Shown here: positions 22,550 through 34,164 of the stretch, piece by piece | Numbering within the stretch: the first letter of the stretch is position 1 | Layout of the letters: each line of letters starts with the position of its first letter | Source: Callorhinus ursinus | Taxonomy: Eukaryota; Chordata; Mammalia; Carnivora; Otariidae | NCBI RefSeq assembly: GCF_003265705.1 | Contig: NW_020313168.1 | Span: 2,910,242 to 2,974,241, forward strand | Direction: 5' to 3' | Length of the DNA: 64,000 nucleotides | Program-made: the position numbers and the translations under genes | Notes under the pieces: generated by a model | The model's input: the letters and a program-made list of their open reading frames with translations, nothing else | Told to the model about the DNA's origin: nothing | Database searches by the model: none

Positions 22550-23015
22550 GTCTGCATGCTGTCATTCAGCCATCCTCGAGCACCTTGACGTGCTGACCCG
22601 GTGGTGCAGGCCCGAGACCGGGAGACAAAGCCAAGCCCTTGCTGTTTACGTTCCAGTGGGACGAACCCACATGTAGAGTAACGTCAGGGAGTGCTGAGGC
22701 TCCCCCAGGACAGTCCCGGGCAGGCCCCGGAGGCCGCTGCTCTGGGCAGAGGCTGATGGGAGTGAGGGTGGGAACCAGCTGACGAGGCCTGGGGAGAGTG
22801 GTTCTGGCAGAGGGTCTGGTGAGTGCAAAGGCCCTGAGGCATGTTGGAGAAGTAGCAAAAAGGGCTGGGCTGGCAGGGTCGAGTGGGGGAGCAGGGGAGA
22901 AGGTGTAGGGTGTAAGTCAGAAGCTTCTGGGCCAGGAATAAGGATTCGGAATTTTGTCTTAAAGATGGTAGGAGCCATGGAAGGGCTCGGAGGAAGGGGT
23001 GGAATCAGCAGATTG
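22550..23015 (-). mobile_element. L2 LINE, longer fragment, minus strand
   Basis: Reversed L2 order is preserved. The 3' end ('cattcagccatcctcgagca', 'cccttgctgtttacgttcca') is followed by body blocks 'gtgagtgcaaaggccctgag', 'gcatgttggagaagtagcaa', 'cggaattttgtcttaaagat' and 'ggagccatggaagggctcgg'. These mirror the L2 text ('gcaaaggccctgaggc', 'ggattttattctaagtgcaa', 'gggaagccattgg'). Around 460 bp survive. Confidence 0.8.
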
Positions 23016-24484
23016 GAGTTGTATGCGGATGACACTGCCTTCTGTGCGGGGATGGATGGGGAGGGAAGTCGGAGCAGAAGGAGGGCGCCTCGAGGAGGCT
23101 GCTGCTTGTCCCAGGGAGGATGGCTGTGCCATGGACCCAGGATGAGAATGGTGGGCCCAGGGACATGTTTGAGATGAGAATTCTAAACAACCACCCTTCT
23201 ACACTGAAATGACTCTGTCACCCCATTGCTAAACCTTTGGGGGCCCCTTAGCCCGCAGAGGAAGATCACACCCCCCGGCTGTCCTGGGACAGAGGAGCCC
23301 AGTCATGCGCTGGTTCCGAAGGTCTCAATCCCACAGGACCTTCTGACTCCTTCAGCTCTGGGGTCCCCACGGTGTTACCATAAAACCACCTGCAGTGGGC
23401 ACATGGCCTGGGGCTGACCTCAGCGTGGGCCAAGCCCCCGTGGGGTCATGCGCCGTCCCCTAAATCTCAGGATCCTGGTTCTAAGCACGTGCACGCAGTG
23501 CCGCCCCCGAGGAAGGGCAGCAGAGCGCCGACATCCTACGGGCAGGTGACCCCTTGGAAGACACTTTTCCCTGAAGGAGATCGCAGGGTCCAGCCTCAGG
23601 GAAAAAGGTCAATTCTTGGGGTTGTCAAAGCCAAAAGCACTAGACCAGCCGGTCCCTGATGGCAGTTCTGGGGAATTCGGGGCTCAGGGGGGCCTTCACA
23701 AGCTACTGTCGACCTGGAGCTCCTCCCCTCTTTCCAGCCCCTCGTTGATCCAAAGGCAGGCTCTGAACTGATGAAATGGGCAGTGGCCATTTGCATCTCC
23801 TTCCTCCCTGGGGGCCGAGTCGGGGAGAGAAGGCACCAGGGGAAGACTCTGGTGTCCCAGTCATGCCCAGCAGTTTGAAGCCTGCAGAGGAAGCCGGGCT
23901 GTATTTTGCCTCCACTTCAGCCAGGCGGTGGGTCTGGGAGCAGTGGTCGGGGGAGGGCCGGCTCCTGAGCCCTGCAGACACCCTCCACCTGGCAGCGCGG
24001 CCCACCCGGGGTCCCCGCTCTTCTTGAGCGGGCCCACGCAGGGGCTCCAGAGGGAGCCAAGCCCAGCCCCGGGCGCCCCAGTGTGTTGGGTTCTGATGTC
24101 TGGAAGGAAAGTCAGGGAGAGGAGCTGACCTGCCATCCCTCCCCTACTGCGGAGGCCCCTCCCCCCACCACGGAGTACACCTTGGCCTCTGCAGAGGTGG
24201 CAGGCAGGAGGAGAGCCGGCTGGGGATGGGGGTCTGGGGGAAGCCGGGTGGGAGGGGGAGAGGGGCCATGAGGTGCTCCTGCACACCTTCCATGGTGGTA
24301 GCGAGTCACCGGGGAGGTGCCTCCTCAGAGCGCTTTGGGGTCAGTCATGGGCAAGGGCAGGGCAGGCAAGAAGCTGCCAGAGTCTCTGCTGTTCCATCCC
24401 CTTGGGCATGGGGGACCATTTAGTGTAGCTCCCCATCACACAGAATCACCCTTACAGGAGGCCTAGGAGGCTCACCTCCTCTAC
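23016..24484. other. Unique GC-rich DNA, no gene assigned
   Basis: Several frames are open by composition, for example 141 codons on the minus strand at 23861-24286. None has a recognised domain or flanking splice pair of quality. Confidence 0.45.
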
Positions 24485-24630
24485 CTTGGAAACGGTCCCA
24501 TAAATTAGATCCCATTTTAAGGCTTATCCTTTAAATATGGATTCAATTTGGATTTTACTGTAAATTCTGAGTCCCTATTAAAAACATGGATGGAAATTAA
24601 TCTGCTACAAAATGAGATTTGTCTCTTATG
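24485..24630. other. AT-rich unique island, possible conserved noncoding element
   Basis: Holds 'ttaaatatggattcaatttg', 'gattttactgtaaattctga' and 'gatggaaattaatctgctac'. It is sharply different in composition from both sides and matches no repeat known to me. TAAT cores fit homeodomain binding, but function is inference. Confidence 0.3.
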
Positions 24631-25249
24631 TGCAGTGGTGGAGGTCTGGGGCAGATCAGTGCTCTGGGGAGCTGGGGAGGGAACCCGCCTGCCAGCAGCC
24701 TGGAAAGACTCAGGGCGGGCGTCTTGACTCTTCCATCCCCGGCCCTCCCCTGACCCTCCGTCCCCCTGGCCGTTCTCACCTGACCATCCGAATCCTCCCA
24801 AACTGCTGAACCGCTGTGCTGCGCGTCCGGGTCACTCCGACAAAGCAGAGGGTACCACCGGCTCTTCCTTCTCCAGATGTTTGTGGGGTGGGGGGCCACC
24901 TGTGTTCTGCAGCCGAGTGATTAAAAGGTCTTCTGCCCTGACCTCCAGCCCCTCCGAGGGTGCTCCTGAAGCCTGCAGGGGAGGAGAAGGTCCAACCACT
25001 GTTCACTCTTCCTGCTCACGGAGACTGGCTTCGGGCCGGGCCAGAGGCACTTGCTCAAGTCCCTTTGAAACATGGCCATGTACGGGGACATGCGTGTGCC
25101 CGAAAGCAGGGGCTGCCCAGCTCTGGCGTTGGGGCAGAGGGTGAGCGTGTCATAACTCTGTAGCCGGTGTACGTCGGGCATTGCCCCCTTCAACACGAGA
25201 ACCCATCTGTCTACCCCAGCCCCCCCGCCCCGCCTTGGGGACGGACCCC
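24631..25249. other. Unique DNA, nothing recognised
   Basis: No repeat, RNA gene or exon signal of adequate strength. Confidence 0.5.
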
Positions 25250-25460
25250 TGAGCTGCCACGTGCGATTGCCCATAAATCATCCCCGAATGAGTGCGCTTC
25301 CTGCGCCATCCATCATGCCCCATCTCTTGTCTGCTTGTTTTTAAAAGCTGTTAAACTGGAATCCATCACATGGCATCCTCGGGGGGCCGAGCCGAAGCAA
25401 AGCCTGCCTGCTTCAGCAATATTAATGTACGCAGAGCTTTCTAGAGCATCGAGGTAAACG
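25250..25460. other. Unique island, possible conserved noncoding element
   Basis: Contains 'gattgcccataaatcatccc', 'tgtttttaaaagctgttaaa' and 'cagcaatattaatgtacgca'. Low repeat content, TAAT cores and contrast with the GC-rich neighbours suggest a regulatory element. Conservation is untested. Confidence 0.3.
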
Positions 25461-26257
25461 TCTCCCCCGTGGTGGGGAGAGGGAGAGCATGGCTTTATCT
25501 AGTTGTACCAGACGCTGATGGGATGTTTTTCTGACACTTGCAGTTAATACATCCCTGCCACGCATGAGGGAGTCCCGGTTGCTGCTGGTGGAGCAGGGGA
25601 TGCCACCTGAAGGGTGCGGCCGGTGCGTCTGCTATAGGGCCATCTCACTTCTTCCTGGACCTGATGGTTCCATTTGAAGACTCTAGCTTGAGCCCATCTT
25701 TGGAAACATGGATCCTTCTAGGGAGGTCTGTGGTTCCTCTTTTCTTGCTAAATGTTTTTTGGAAAGGAGGATTCGGTTAGGGTGTTGAGATCGGCTTTAA
25801 TCCTTGCTTCTGAGCACTTGCTGCTAGAGCAGTTTCTGGGGATGTGCCCTTGAGGGAGAGGAGGACCTCATGACTGACAAGTACCGCCTCCCTCCGTCCC
25901 CTGCCCTTCCTCCAGGGCTGTGAGGGAGGCCTGGAACCTCCCCAGCAGATCCTTAGCACCCACACAGTTGAGTAGCATGGCTTCGCCTCCAGGAGCCCCT
26001 CTCTCTGTCCCAGGCAGGTGTCGCCAACCTTGGAGGCAGTGGGAATGCGTGATCCCCATCTGCTTCTGGCTTCCCCGCTATGCTTTTCTTTGCCCCATAT
26101 TTGTTGGTTGAAGAATAAAACTGCTGTCGGCAGTGGTGAGACATTTGTAAATCTAGAACGGGTCCCTGTTTTCTCCTGGTGACTCTGGAGCTGTGTCAGT
26201 GAGCAGCCCTGGGGGCTGGGCGGGTCTGGAGGGCATGGTTATAGCAGCCCCTCCGCA
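25461..26257. other. Unique DNA, no gene assigned
   Basis: No exon or repeat identified. The word 'cttgcagttaatacatccct' at about 25538-25557 is another short AT-rich patch. Confidence 0.45.
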
Positions 26258-26335
26258 GAACTGTCCAATTAGAGCCCATTAGTCACTCAGTGTGTTGAAG
26301 CATTTAGAACAATTAAAGGTGAGAAGAGTTTCCAG
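26258..26335. promoter_or_regulatory. Homeodomain/SOX-motif cluster, speculative
   Basis: Within about 80 bp lie 'gtccaattagagcccattag' (two TTAG/TAAT-type homeodomain cores) and 'tttagaacaattaaaggtga' (SOX-like AACAAT and a TTAA core). Unique sequence just upstream of an MLT1 insertion. Motif matches alone are weak evidence. Confidence 0.25.
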
Positions 26336-26524
26336 CTGCAGCCTCGGTGCTGGTGCTGGAAGGCAGGCTCTGCTGGCTGCTCCCCACATGGAAACTGGCT
26401 GAGATGAGAGTGCGGGAGTTGGCTGCCATCCTGTGGGCACGGGCCTGGTCCCCGGGGCCTCAGTGCTCGGAATTCAGGTGCTCCACGGGAGCGTCCTGGG
26501 GCCGCATCCACACAGGAGCACAGC

Positions 26525-26678
26525 GGAAACGATTCTCCCAGTTCTGGAGGCGGGATGTCAGAAATGAAGGTGTCAGCCTACTCACAGATCCTGGGGGTTG
26601 CTGGCAGTTGTTGGCTGGGAAACGCAGCCTCTGTCACCACATGGCCTCTCTGCTCTGTGTCTCTGTCCCTGTGCCTTC

Positions 26679-26721
<43 letters not shown>

Positions 26722-26908
26722 TGTGCCCAATTTCCCTCATCCTGTCAGGACACCAGCCATTGGATTAGGCCCACCGTACTCCAGTAGGATCTCATCTTAC
26801 TCCTTGATGACATCTGCAAAGACTCCAAGTCCAAATAAGATCACATTCACAGGTTCTGGGGGTCAGGCCATCAACAGATGCCTTTAGGGGACATCATTCT
26901 ACCCACTG
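26525..26908 (-). mobile_element. MLT1-type LTR (ERVL-MaLR), minus strand
   Basis: Reversed MLT1 order: 'cccagttctggaggcgggat', then the CT-rich section around 'cacatggcctctctgctctg', 'caccagccattggattaggc', 'ttactccttgatgacatctg', 'aataagatcacattcacagg' and 'gacatcattctacccactg'. The LTR is interrupted by a GT microsatellite at 26681-26722. It is an old noncoding retroelement LTR. Confidence 0.8.
26681..26722. repeat. (GT)n dinucleotide microsatellite
   Basis: About 20 GT units with a terminal 'gcgcgtgtg' interruption. It sits inside the MLT1 LTR and has split or expanded the 'ctgtgtctctgtccctgtgc' section. Confidence 0.95.
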
Positions 26909-28779
26909 TGTCTTGCAAGATTTCCAAGACTGTGACCTCTACATGTCCCTCGACGGGCCCCGCCCCCACGGATTTCACACGGACGCTAGGATGCTTGTCG
27001 GTCATTTTTAAGACGATGGCGAGAATGTGACTGTAGGCCCCTCAGAAAGTGAAGGCCAGAATGACTCTGAGCTGCAAGGCAGGACTTCTTGATCAAACGC
27101 TTCCCCGAGGTCACAGCACCTCCAGTAACCGAGAGCAGGAGGCAGTGGTACCTGGTGGTCTCAGCTGCGATCCTTTCTCATGTCCTGGATCTGCTCTGCC
27201 CACCCTTCCCACCATCCCACTGTTGAGATGAGTCTTGAGAGTGAACTAAGAATTAAAAAGCCAGACTCCAAACCCAGGCCTGAAAATGAACAGTTGGTGG
27301 GGCAAGTGTGGAGCACACATTTTTGTTCTGTGGGTGAGGGCGTCCCTGGAGGAAGGAAGGGGGGCTTGGAAGGAGAAGTCGGAGTGGGGGAGGAGGAGAC
27401 CTGGGGAGGCCGTGGGACCTGGTGTTGGGCTGCGGTTTAGGAAGGAGCCGGCTCTGAAGATGAAGGAGGCCAGCAGGGTCTGGGAGGAATAAAGTCAAGC
27501 CGACGATGGCAGAAGTGAGAATCTGGAACTTGGGGGTGGGGCGCGAGGAAACTAGAACGAGAAACAAATGGCACCGCCACAAGGAGGAACGCAGGCAGGA
27601 AACAGAGCCTGGGGACACGCTGCATGGATACTGACGGATGCAAAAGTCACATGTGGGCGAGGTGGCCTTCTGGGAAAACTTTGTTCCCGATCTGCCTTCC
27701 TGTGTGAGGCTGAGCATCAGAAGGGCCGTGTCTTGGGGACGACCTGGAAAATGGCTGTCTCCATGCACAGGTGCATGGAGGGGAGGGAGGGACGATCTTC
27801 ATGCTTTGGGATGTTGGTTGACGCAGGTACACACACGGGACCTGAAGGGTCCCCATCACACAGAGTCGCTGCCTGGAACTTGTGACTTAAAGATGTCCCA
27901 GCTGGAGACACAGGTGGGTTCCAGGCGGATCGGCACCCATTCATGGATTCTGTGTTCAAACTGGGTTATGATCCAAGGGCTGTGAGGGTCTGTGGGCCAG
28001 CCTCACCCAGAGGGTGACACTGTTCTTTGTGATCCCACTGCCCGGCGGGCACCCATGCGGTTCCCTGGGATCCTCCCTTCGTTCCTCTGAATCGACACGC
28101 AGGCTGGCAGTGAACTTCACTTAAAGGGCAAACGGGCAAGCAAGGATTTTTATGGATTGGGAGAAAATTCTTTTTTTTATCCAATTTACAAGGACACATT
28201 AGGTATTCCCAGGCCTGGTGCTTTCAAAGACATCTGTGTTCTGTGGGGCAAAGAACAGAACAGGAGTGTCAGCAAATGTCTGAGGAAGAAAAATTTGGAA
28301 GTAGAGGTTGGGACAAGCCCAGCTTTAGTTCCGTGTGTGCGCGTTTGTCAGAGGGAAAATACGGAGGCAGGCCGGAATCATTTTTCTCTGCTTCTTTGGG
28401 GTGGGAGAGGCGGTAGAGCTTGGACAGATGGTGTTTTTGAGTGACCTTGTGTCACCAGGTAGAGTGCTGCTGAGTAACGGCTGGAGCTACAGGAAGCTTT
28501 GCAGGGTGTGGCCCCCCGCCGCTACCAGTGGGGATTAATTAGGATGTCAGCATTATGGAAGAACCTGGAAGCCATCAGAAGATAAACCCAAGAACCCAAT
28601 TCAACCAAGATCAAATAGCATGCTCCTAGAACACCTTCATGTGGGAGGCATCTGTGGGCCTGGGGTCTCTAATGCAGTATCAAAGGCGTGGAGATGGGTC
28701 AGGCAGACGTCCTGGGGTGACATGTACATGTGGGCTGTCTACACAAGGTTCCGATTGCAGGGCTGACTTGGGTCATCCC
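26909..28779. other. Unique DNA, no gene assigned
   Basis: GC- and AG-rich text (27340-27520) alternates with neutral DNA. Longest frames (171 codons, minus strand 27253-27768) are composition-driven. A run near 28170 ('aattcttttttttatccaat') is AT-rich. No exon of adequate support. Confidence 0.45.
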
Positions 28780-28895
28780 TGGGAATCCTCACGACAACCC
28801 TGTGAGCTGAGTTCCACGAGGAAACTGAGCCACAGATGAAGGATTAGCATGGGGCCATCCAGAGTTGGAACCCACAACGGCTCTCCGGGGACGGC
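28780..28895 (-). mobile_element. MIR SINE fragment, minus strand
   Basis: Reads 'aatcctcacgacaaccctgt', then 'gagctgagttccacgaggaa', 'actgagccacagatgaagga' and 'cagagttggaacccacaac'. This parallels reversed MIR ('aatcctcacaacaaccctat', 'gaggaaactgaggcac'). About half a MIR. Confidence 0.75.
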
Positions 28896-29150
28896 ACTGG
28901 TTCAGGTCCCATGTTTCGAATGATCCAAATCAGAGCCAGTCAAAGTGAGGAGTATGGGCAGAGCCTGCCCATGAACTGCTGCCACTGGAGTGAGCACCGA
29001 GAGTCATTTGTAAGAGTGATTTTATGTCTCGTGGATCTATTTAAAGAGTCATTGGGCTTTGTATGTTGTCTTTTTTATTCCGTTTTTTCCAATAATCCCT
29101 TTTGAATAGCATATGTATTCTTTATGTACAGCCTATATTTCCAGTGAGTT
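28896..29150. other. Unique DNA, AT-rich at right
   Basis: Becomes strongly AT-rich from about 29010 ('gtgattttatgtctcgtgga'), just before the SINE target. No exon seen. Confidence 0.45.
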
Positions 29151-29166
29151 AGAAGTAAAACGACCC

Positions 29167-29367
29167 GGGTGCCTGGGTGGCTCAGTTGGTTAAGCGACTG
29201 CCTTCGGCTCAGGTCATGATCCTGGAGTCCCGGGATCGAGTCCCGCATCGGGCTCCCTGCTCAGTGGGGAGTCTGCTCCTCCCGCTGACCCTCTTCCCTC
29301 TCGTGCTCTCTATCTCTCATTCTCTCTCTTTCAAATAAATAAATAAAAGCTTTAAAAAAAAAAAAAA
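29167..29367 (+). mobile_element. Can-SINE (SINEC), intact, plus strand
   Basis: Complete tRNA-derived carnivore SINE. The Pol III A box 'tggctcagttgg' lies at 29178-29189 and a B-box-like 'gatcgagtcc' at 29234-29243. A CT-rich body, 'caaataaataaataaaagc' and an A tail follow. It is flanked by a perfect 16-bp target-site duplication 'agaagtaaaacgaccc' at 29151-29166 and 29368-29383, the signature of L1-driven insertion. The head sequence is of the arctoid carnivore type rather than canid or felid. Confidence 0.97.
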
Positions 29368-29383
29368 AGAAGTAAAACGACCC

Positions 29384-29528
29384 TTCACCATAGGTACTTT
29401 GGGTAGTCCTGACAAGAGAGGGTACACAGGTCCCAGCTCAAAACCGGGGAAGCTCGAGTAAGCTGTGTTGAGGGCTGGCATGCCCAGAGTGGGGTGTGGC
29501 TTTGAGAATGTGCCACAGTAATGTCAGG
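29384..29528. other. Short unique spacer
   Basis: No feature seen between the SINE and the MLT1 LTR. Confidence 0.5.
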
Positions 29529-29901
29529 TGTGTGTGCTCAGGCTGCCCTAACTGGGAACACAGATTGGGTGTAAACAGATGTACTGTCTCGAAGTTCTGG
29601 AGGCTGGACTTCCAAATTCAAGGTGGAGGTGGGGGTGGTCCCTTCTGAGGCCCCTGTCCTGGGCTTGCTGAGGGCCACCTTCTCCCTGTGTCCTCACGGG
29701 GTCGTCCCTCTGGGCGTGTCTGTGTCCGCATCTCCTCTTCCATGAGAATACCAGCCGTGGGTGGATTAGGGACCAGCCCATAATGTCATTTTAATGTAAC
29801 GACTTCTTTAAAGGCTCCGTTTCCAGATACAGTCACATTCTGAGGTGGGGGTTAGGGCTTTAACATCCAAATTCTGAGGACACACATTCAGCCCATAACA
29901 G
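29529..29901 (-). mobile_element. MLT1-type LTR, minus strand
   Basis: Clear reversed MLT1: 'gctcaggctgccctaactgg', 'gttctggaggctggacttcc', 'cttctccctgtgtcctcacg', 'ggattagggaccagcccata', 'cagtcacattctgaggtggg' and 'cacattcagcccataacag'. It is one of the best preserved of the six MLT1-like LTR remnants in the window and nearly full length. Confidence 0.88.
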
Positions 29902-29980
29902 AAAGGATTTTTCTGTACTGTGTTTGTAATTTCTTGTGAGTCGTAAATGATTTAAAGATAAAATGAACTTTTTAAATTAT

Positions 29981-30175
29981 TTTTTAAAGATTTTATTTAT
30001 TTATTTGACAGAGAGAGACACAGTGAGAGAGGGAACACAAGCAGGGGGAGTGGGAGAGGGAGAAGCAGGCTTTCCCGCTGAGTAGGGAGCCTGATGTGGG
30101 GCTCGATCCTAGGACCCTGGGATCGTGACCTGAGCCAAAGCCAGATGCTTAACAACTGAGCCACCCAGGAGCCCC
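29981..30175 (-). mobile_element. Can-SINE (SINEC), minus strand
   Basis: Reversed full-length element: 'ttttaaagattttatttatt' tail, 'gacagagagagacacagtga', 'gcagggggagtgggagaggg', 'gatcgtgacctgagccaaag', and the head 'gcttaacaactgagccaccc' ending 'aggagcccc'. Imperfect flanks 'aaatgaacttttt' (about 29961) and 'agatgaatttttt' (about 30179) may be the target-site duplication. More diverged than the plus-strand copy at 29167. Confidence 0.95.
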
Positions 30176-30737
30176 TAAGATGAATTTTTTTTAAGGATGA
30201 CACTCCTCTCCCCCAAAACAGCCCAGCCACTGTGGTTCCTCTCGGCAGGGTCCCAGCAGGCATGCTGATCGTCCCGGGTTTGGGGGAATGACTCTCTGGG
30301 ATGGATGCCAAGTTGGCATGGCCCAGGTCCCGCCCTCTCTGTTTTCTGTCCTCTGATGCTGTCCCTCCCAGTCTGCACAGGGTTCTGTGCTGTCCACCTG
30401 TGGAGGTTCTCTTGGGTCCCTGTCTTACCCCTCCACCAGGCCTTCTTCCTCTCAGGTTTCTTAAGGACACTGGCTTCTGCTGCTGCTTTGTTTCTCCCAG
30501 AGCTCTGCGCACAGTAGGTTTCCACGAAGGGCTTTCCGTAGGATGTCTCTCTCGAAATGCTCTCCATTGACTCTGACAACAGTTGAATCATGGGTCACAT
30601 ATGGCCCTGTAGGTTTGATGGAGGGATCGTTAGATGGGGCTGTGATAGCAGATCTGTGTCTGCATGCCTTTCCTCCATGGCAGACCCTGTCCAAGAGGAT
30701 GGGTGAGCATTCCTCACTGAATAGCGTTTACAGAGTA
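30176..30737. other. Unique DNA, no gene assigned
   Basis: Frames up to 171 codons run from the SINE into this stretch and are not credible. No splice pair of quality was seen. Confidence 0.45.
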
Positions 30738-31318
30738 CTTATCCATCCGTCTGTTCATCCATCTATCCATCTATGTATTTTTCATCCATATATGTATATG
30801 TGTGTATGTATATGTCCATCCATCCACCCATCCATCCACCCCCCCCACCCATCCACCCATCCATCCTCCCACCCACCCACCCATCCATCCACACACCTGT
30901 CCATCCAACCACCTGTCCGTCCACACATCCGTCCGTCCATCTGTCTGTCCGTCCATCTGTCCGTCCGTCCATCTGTCTGTCCACCCATCTGTCTGTCCAT
31001 CCATCCATCCATCCATGCATTCACCCACTCATCCATCTATCCATCCACCCACCCACCCATCCACCCACCTGTCCATCCATCCATACACCTGTCCATCCAT
31101 CTGTCCGTCCATCCATCCCTCTGCCCATCCACCCGTCCATCCATCCATCTGTCCATCCATCTATCCATCCACCCACCCACCCGTTCCCCCACCTGTCCAT
31201 CCATCCATACACCCGTCCATCCATCTGTCCGTCCATCCATCCCTCCGCCCATCCACCCGTCCATCCATCCATCTGTCCATCCATGCATCCACCCACCCAC
31301 CCACCCCTCCATCCATCC
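30738..31318. repeat. CCAT-type tetranucleotide array, about 580 bp
   Basis: Interrupted array of ATCC, CACC, GTCC and TGTC units. Secondary duplication is visible: blocks at 31083 ('atacacctgtccatccatct') and 31207 ('atacacccgtccatccatct') are offset by 124 bp, and the 'ccct(c/t)(c/t)gccc' marker keeps the same 124-bp spacing. The array is open in all three forward frames and in minus frames, so the 305-codon frame here is an artefact of the 4-bp period. Confidence 0.96.
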
Positions 31319-34114
31319 TCTCTTTCTCTCTGGAAGTCATTGTTTATTTTCATTGCTTGTTATTTTTATTGCAAAGTTTGTTTTGAAAGCTTTATCCTCT
31401 TTTAATCTTATTGGGATGGTAAGGACAAATGATCATGGTTGTGTTTCCTTGCTTAACTGAGGCCTATGGCAGCTCCCAGGACTCAGCAAAGCCAAAAGGC
31501 AGGAAAGCTATGAAAAGAGGAAAGAGGGAAGCCAGGCAGAAGGTGTAGGGGATGTGGAAATATGCCAGAGGAGGTTTTGGAGTGACGGTCAGGACTGATG
31601 TGTGACCTGTGACATCTGACTCTGGCATTCAAGGTCTGGCCCCCTTGAACTTGTCCTGCCCCCTTCCTGTGTTCTGGCTGTCCCGCCCACATTGCTGCCT
31701 CTCTGGTGGTTCTTGTCCCCCGGCCCCCAGCTAGGGAACGTCCAGCCCCGCCTTCCAGGCCAAGTGCGACGGCCTTGCCTCCACGAGGGCTTTCTAGGCC
31801 CTCCCCTAACCTCCCAGGCAGGATGGATCACCTTCCACCGTGTCCCCGACACTTGGCCATTCCGTGAGTGAGCACTGACCACCTGGATTGTGATTGCCAT
31901 CCGTGAGGCTTCCCGGTCAGAGCCCTGGGTCTCACCGGGGGGCGACTGTGCCCTCCGGGGGACACTGGCCTTGTCTGGAGCCCCTTCCTACAGCCCCCCA
32001 CCAGCAGGGAATGACCTGGCCCAAATGTCTGTAGTGCTGTGTGGGGGTCAAGAATTCCAGGGTTACATGATCCTCCTGAGGGCAGGATCTGGCCCTTGGG
32101 TTTGGGGTGTGGATAGGGTCCTTGGGTCTCCAGGCTCCCACAGGTGCCCATTCAAGGGGATGTTCTGTGTCTCCAGTGGGAAGGGAAGCTGGCTGTCAGG
32201 GGTGCTGTGGGGGAAGCTTCCGTCTTCGGCTCGGGAGGGAGGCCACATGATGCCCAGTCCCTGTGTTGGAGAAGGATCTCTCTAGGTCCCTGAGCCCATG
32301 GCTCCTCCGAGGGGAGAAGTCGGAGCCTGGGCTGCAGGAGAAATTGGAGACTCAGAGAGCACCATGGGAGGGGCCCGGCGAGGGAGGACAGCTTCAGGAG
32401 ACCTTGTTCAAGGTCTCCACCCAGGAGCACTCACAAAACTTAGTGGAGAAAAACAGTGAATTCTGAGGAAAGACAATAATGAGCTCAGTTAAAGTAGAAC
32501 ACGGGGTACAGATGTACCAGCTCATAGAGCCTGGCATGGAATGGGTCCACATGAAGTCCCACTGGGTCCTGACGATTGCTGGCCATGGAGCCTGGGGTGA
32601 GAGTGATGCAGGGCCCAGGGATGGCTGCCCACCTTCGCCATTGGGGAATGGTCAGCAACAGAAGCTGCAGGTTTTGAAGCCTTTCTTTCCCAGGCAGGCA
32701 GGGCAGGGAGCAGGGATGGTAGTGCTGGCCTCAGCCTCCAGCTGGGACATGCTTCACGGACATCACATGGCTGTGTCCCCAGCATTGCACCTGCCTTTTC
32801 CAGGCACCAAGCACAGGAGCCTTCTCCTCCCTTCCTGTGCCCGGCTCCTTCCCACCTGCTCATCACCTGACAAAGACACCTTGCTTTGGGGAACTGGAGG
32901 AGATGGGGAGAGGGGTGACCCGCGGCCTCTCTTAACACATCCCAGACCCGCCACACATCCTGGAGACATGTCTCACGTGGAGGGAAGGCAGCCCTGAGCT
33001 GGGGCTCACAGACCCTGCTTCTACCCCATCAGGCCGTGGCCCACATGGGTTCTGACACCACCTGCCAGCTCAGAGCCCTTCCCACCTGGTGGCGTTGTTC
33101 CCCAGGTGAGGGGAGCCTGGGCCTCACTCATCGGCCGTGAGACACCTGTCTCCATCCAGACAAGCTGACCCCTCAAACTAGTCCCTGGGCCCCATAGCCG
33201 CAATGGTGCCTGTGCCCGGGAGAGAAATGAGCAAATTCGCTTGCTTTCTTTGGGGGATGTGTGTGTGGGTGTGTGGAAGAACTTTCAGGAAAATCCTTGT
33301 TTCTCGTTATAAAACAGGCTGATATTTCAGGCCCCCCTTCTGGAAGCACCGAGGGCCCTCAGATTGCTGGCAGAGGGTCACCTGTGCTGTGTTGTCAGTA
33401 TCCTGAGTCACTGCACACTATCCTCTGCATTACCCCCAGTCTCCAAGGACTGTTCCAGATCACCCAGGTCTGGGGAAGTGCATGATGTGTTGGCCAAATG
33501 GTGGTCAGAGGCTCTAGTGAAGCCCGGGGACCTGGAGCTAGTGGACAGAGAACGACCACCAGGTTGCGGTCCCTCCTGACCCCTTCCAAGAGTCCCTTCC
33601 CTGCACCAGCCCTGAGCTGCAGAGCATTTCCATATAAGCACTCAAGGCAGGGAAACTTATAGACCACCCTTCAGATTTGGAAATGGAGCAGACCTCTGGG
33701 CTGAAGGGTTTGGCCGGGGTTGTTTCTGAGAGATATGCAGACAACCAGAACCTTTGCTCAGAGAGAGGTCACTGCCCCCTCTAAATGTAGGGAGCTGAAA
33801 GCAACGTCGGGTCTCTGCAGGCATTCTGTTCGGGTGACATGGCCCTCGCTGTGCAGAGCCAGTGACCCTGTGTCCACCCTTGGGGCAGGCAGATGATGAG
33901 AGGCCATGGGGGGCTGGAGCCTGGCCCCCACCGCGGGATTTACCCCACGTCTTCCCTTGCTATGGGTCCAGGGGCAGGTCCTGGAGAGCCTGGGGTGGTC
34001 TGGGTTGGAGCCTTCCAGATGAGGGCTGGCCCCCGGCTGCTCCTTGCATGGCGAAGGCACAGACCCGCCTAGTTAAGATGCAGGGAGTGTTGTGCTTGCA
34101 GAAATTTAGATGTA
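31319..34114. other. Unique DNA, no gene assigned
   Basis: A short L2-like patch may lie at 31625-31700 ('ggcattcaaggtctggcccc', 'cttgaacttgtcctgccccc'). Otherwise no repeat is recognised over about 2.8 kb. Several overlapping 100-172-codon frames at 31588-33000 lack domains and starts in context. Confidence 0.4.
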
Positions 34115-34134
34115 TTTTTTTTTTTTTTTTTTTT
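34115..34134. repeat. Poly-T tract, 20 bases
   Basis: Uninterrupted T run directly followed by 'gcgtgtgtgcttttgcatgt'. It has no adjoining SINE or LINE that would make it a retroposon tail, so it is an isolated mononucleotide repeat. Confidence 0.95.
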
Positions 34135-34164
34135 GCGTGTGTGCTTTTGCATGTAAATGTGAGT

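Noticed and set aside
30543..31460. 305-codon plus-strand ORF, His/Pro/Ser-rich
   Set aside because: Produced by a tetranucleotide array open in every frame; not a protein.
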